Source: Lacipirellula limnantheis
GTDB lineage: Bacteria; Planctomycetota; Planctomycetia; Pirellulales; Lacipirellulaceae
DNA length: 64,000 bases
Reading direction: 5' to 3'
Assembly (NCBI RefSeq): GCF_007746075.1
Contig: NZ_CP036339.1
Span: 5,857,786 to 5,921,785 of the forward strand
In this document: in pieces, positions 62,761 through 64,000 of the stretch
How the letters are laid out: the number at the start of each line of letters is the position of its first letter
Position numbering within the stretch: the stretch's first letter is position 1
Translations under genes and position numbers: made by a program
Notes under the pieces: model-generated
Told to the model about the DNA's origin: nothing
The model's database searches: none
Seen by the model: only the letters and a program-made list of their open reading frames with translations

Positions 62761-64000
62761 TTACGGCAACGCAATCGGTCGTAGCACGACGCGGCGAACG
62801 TCCATCACCGCCGGGCCCGGTTTGGTTTGCGGTTTGATCGCCAATCTCTGTCGGCCCGCCGCCAGCTTCACTTGGCCGATGGTGCGCAAGATCATCTGCT
62901 GAAAGTGCCCCGTCTCTTGCACGGTGAACTCGAACCGCTCGCCGCCAACTTCTACCGCCACCAGCGCTCCGCCGCTGCCGTCGCCGCACCCTTGTTGGAT
63001 TTCGACCTCGTACTCGCCGGCCTCAGGGACGTCGAACTCCCACTCGGCCCAATCGGCGGGATCAGTCCAATAGCCGAGAACGTTCTTGTGCGGCTCGGCT
63101 TCGTACCGCATCGTCTTTGCGTGCACGATCGCATCGCGAGCATGTAGGCGAATGTCGCCCGCGGCAGGAGTGACTGCTGGCTCCGCCCCTTCCCGCACCT
63201 TGTTCATCGCCGTGCGCCACGCCTTCCAATTGGGACCCGTCGCCGCGGCCGTTGTTTCCGGCGGCAGTCGTGACGGATCTTGCTCAATGTATAGCCGTCG
63301 GTGAAGTGCGGCGTCGAAATCAGGGTTGGTGGTTGGCATCTGTGCGCCCATCCGGTCGCGCCAGGCGTGCAGTTTTCGTCGCAAGTCGTCAACGCGATCG
63401 GGGTTCGCCGCCGCAAGGTTCATCGTTTCGCTCGGATCATTCGCAAGATCAAAGAGTTCCACGCTCGCGTCCTCGAGCTGTTCCACAAGCTTCCACTCGC
63501 CTTCGCGGATGGCGCTAGCCGGGCGACTCCCCTGATTCGTGTAGTTGGGGAAGTGCCAATAGAGTTGCCGCGGCGGCAGCGGCTCGCCGCGGAGCAGCCC
63601 AATCATGCTGACTCCATCCAGCGGGCCAACCGTGGTGGCGACATCGATCCCCGCCGCGGCCAGAATCGTCGGCACAAGATCGGTCAGCACGACCGGCGAT
63701 TCGCAAACGCTCCCCGCCGCGGCGACGCCGGGCCAACGAATCAAGAGCGGCTCGCGCAGGCCGCCTTCGTAAAGGTATCCCTTACCAGCGCGAAACGGCG
63801 TGTTGTGCGTCGCGGGCGTGCCGGGTGATTCGAGGACGTGCAGCCCGCCGTTGTCGCTGGTGAAAATGAAGATGGTTCGTTCGCTCAAGCCGAGGTCGTC
63901 GACGTGCTTCATCAGTCGGCCGACCGAATCGTCGAGCGTTTCGATCATGGCCGCGTAGACGGGATGAAACGCGTCGCCATGTTCTGCCACGAGCTCGGGC
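62761..64000 (-). CDS. Sulfatase with C-terminal carbohydrate-binding-like domain, 5' end outside window
   Basis: The frame is open to the window edge, so the N-terminal part with the formylglycine Cys motif is missing. The visible 410-plus residues hold the second half of an alkaline-phosphatase-fold sulfatase: IFTSDNGGLHV (metal ligands Asp-Asn), RAGKGYLYEGGLREPLLIRW (Lys, Gly, Arg substrate site), VVLTDLVPTILAAAG, ELFDLANDPSETMNLA. About 110 residues at the end (from HARDAIVHAKTMRYEAEPHK) form a beta-rich, carbohydrate-binding-like domain. It likely desulfates a polysaccharide. Sulfatases need formylglycine maturation encoded elsewhere. Confidence 0.93.
   Translation of the reverse strand, partial: PELVAEHGDAFHPVYAAMIETLDDSVGRLMKHVDDLGLSERTIFIFTSDNGGLHVLESPGTPATHNTPFRAGKGYLYEGGLREPLLIRWPGVAAAGSVCESPVVLTDLVPTILAAAGIDVATTVGPLDGVSMIGLLRGEPLPPRQLYWHFPNYTNQGSRPASAIREGEWKLVEQLEDASVELFDLANDPSETMNLAAANPDRVDDLRRKLHAWRDRMGAQMPTTNPDFDAALHRRLYIEQDPSRLPPETTAAATGPNWKAWRTAMNKVREGAEPAVTPAAGDIRLHARDAIVHAKTMRYEAEPHKNVLGYWTDPADWAEWEFDVPEAGEYEVEIQQGCGDGSGGALVAVEVGGERFEFTVQETGHFQQMILRTIGQVKLAAGRQRLAIKPQTKPGPAVMDVRRVVLRPIALP

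Overview
The window looks like chromosomal DNA of a Planctomycetota bacterium, probably a Pirellulales/Lacipirellulaceae-type organism. The reasons are high G+C, several exported proteins with PEP-CTERM tails and dockerin-like GDYNGD..VDGADFL repeats, many Tat-exported enzymes, and planctomycete-style sulfatase, SMP-30, Nramp-like and GH63-type genes. The assignment is by sequence style, not by a database search.

Layout: (1) 1-3.3 kb, minus strand: three PEP-CTERM/dockerin-type secreted proteins, two of them tandem paralogues. (2) 3.9-18.7 kb: a catabolic neighbourhood. A copper amine oxidase with a small membrane protein and a dehydrogenase / DHDPS-like lyase / enolase-superfamily set face away from a plus-strand series of exported enzymes (Tat-Rid protein, Tat-amidohydrolase, Tat-polysaccharide deacetylase, isochorismatase-like hydrolase, beta-propeller protein), followed by an acyl-CoA synthetase. 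(3) 19.4-22.3 kb: a decayed integrative module with a sigma-like HTH gene behind a strong hairpin, an XRE regulator interrupted by a nonsense codon, and a tyrosine recombinase whose catalytic Tyr is Ser. (4) 22.3-26.3 kb: host genes, namely a UPF0178 protein, two small conserved proteins, lepA, and an unusual protein with the MITD1-type (eukaryotic ESCRT-associated) C-terminal domain. (5) 26.7-34.4 kb: a candidate second integrative element next to a tRNA-Met(CAU). It carries a beta-propeller PEP-CTERM gene, small DUF5681-like and hypothetical genes, an AlpA-like HTH gene, a DUF3987 primase/helicase-type ATPase and an integrase with all catalytic residues, whose stop codon lies inside the tRNA. 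(6) 34.5-51.2 kb: an Nramp-like transporter, an SMP-30 lactonase, an IS element whose ends and 4-bp target duplication can be read exactly, sugar-type dehydrogenases, a rimK / zinc-protease / aspartoacylase-like set, a GMC oxidoreductase, and the glycogen/oligosaccharide genes glgX and GH63-type glucosidase. (7) 51.4-62.5 kb: a plus-strand respiratory cluster encoding cytochrome oxidase subunits II, I and III, an internally duplicated membrane protein, a dihaem lipoprotein, a Rieske protein, a cytochrome b-cytochrome c fusion, a CtaG::NapH-like ferredoxin fusion and a FixH-like protein. (8) The window ends in a 5'-truncated sulfatase gene.

How the parts fit: region 7 can encode almost a complete quinol-to-oxygen electron path (Rieske/b complex with tethered cytochromes c, then a caa3-type A1 oxidase) plus its assembly factors. 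Regions 3 and 5 carry two related integrases (about two thirds identical by eye, colinear through the catalytic residue), one dead and one apparently live. Intergenic gaps from about 37 kb onward are full of long inverted-repeat families (CACAGAG 9-mers, GCGCGAAGGCGC, GGAGGCGTCTCC, CCCCGGCGGAGCC types) that I did not see in the first 36 kb.
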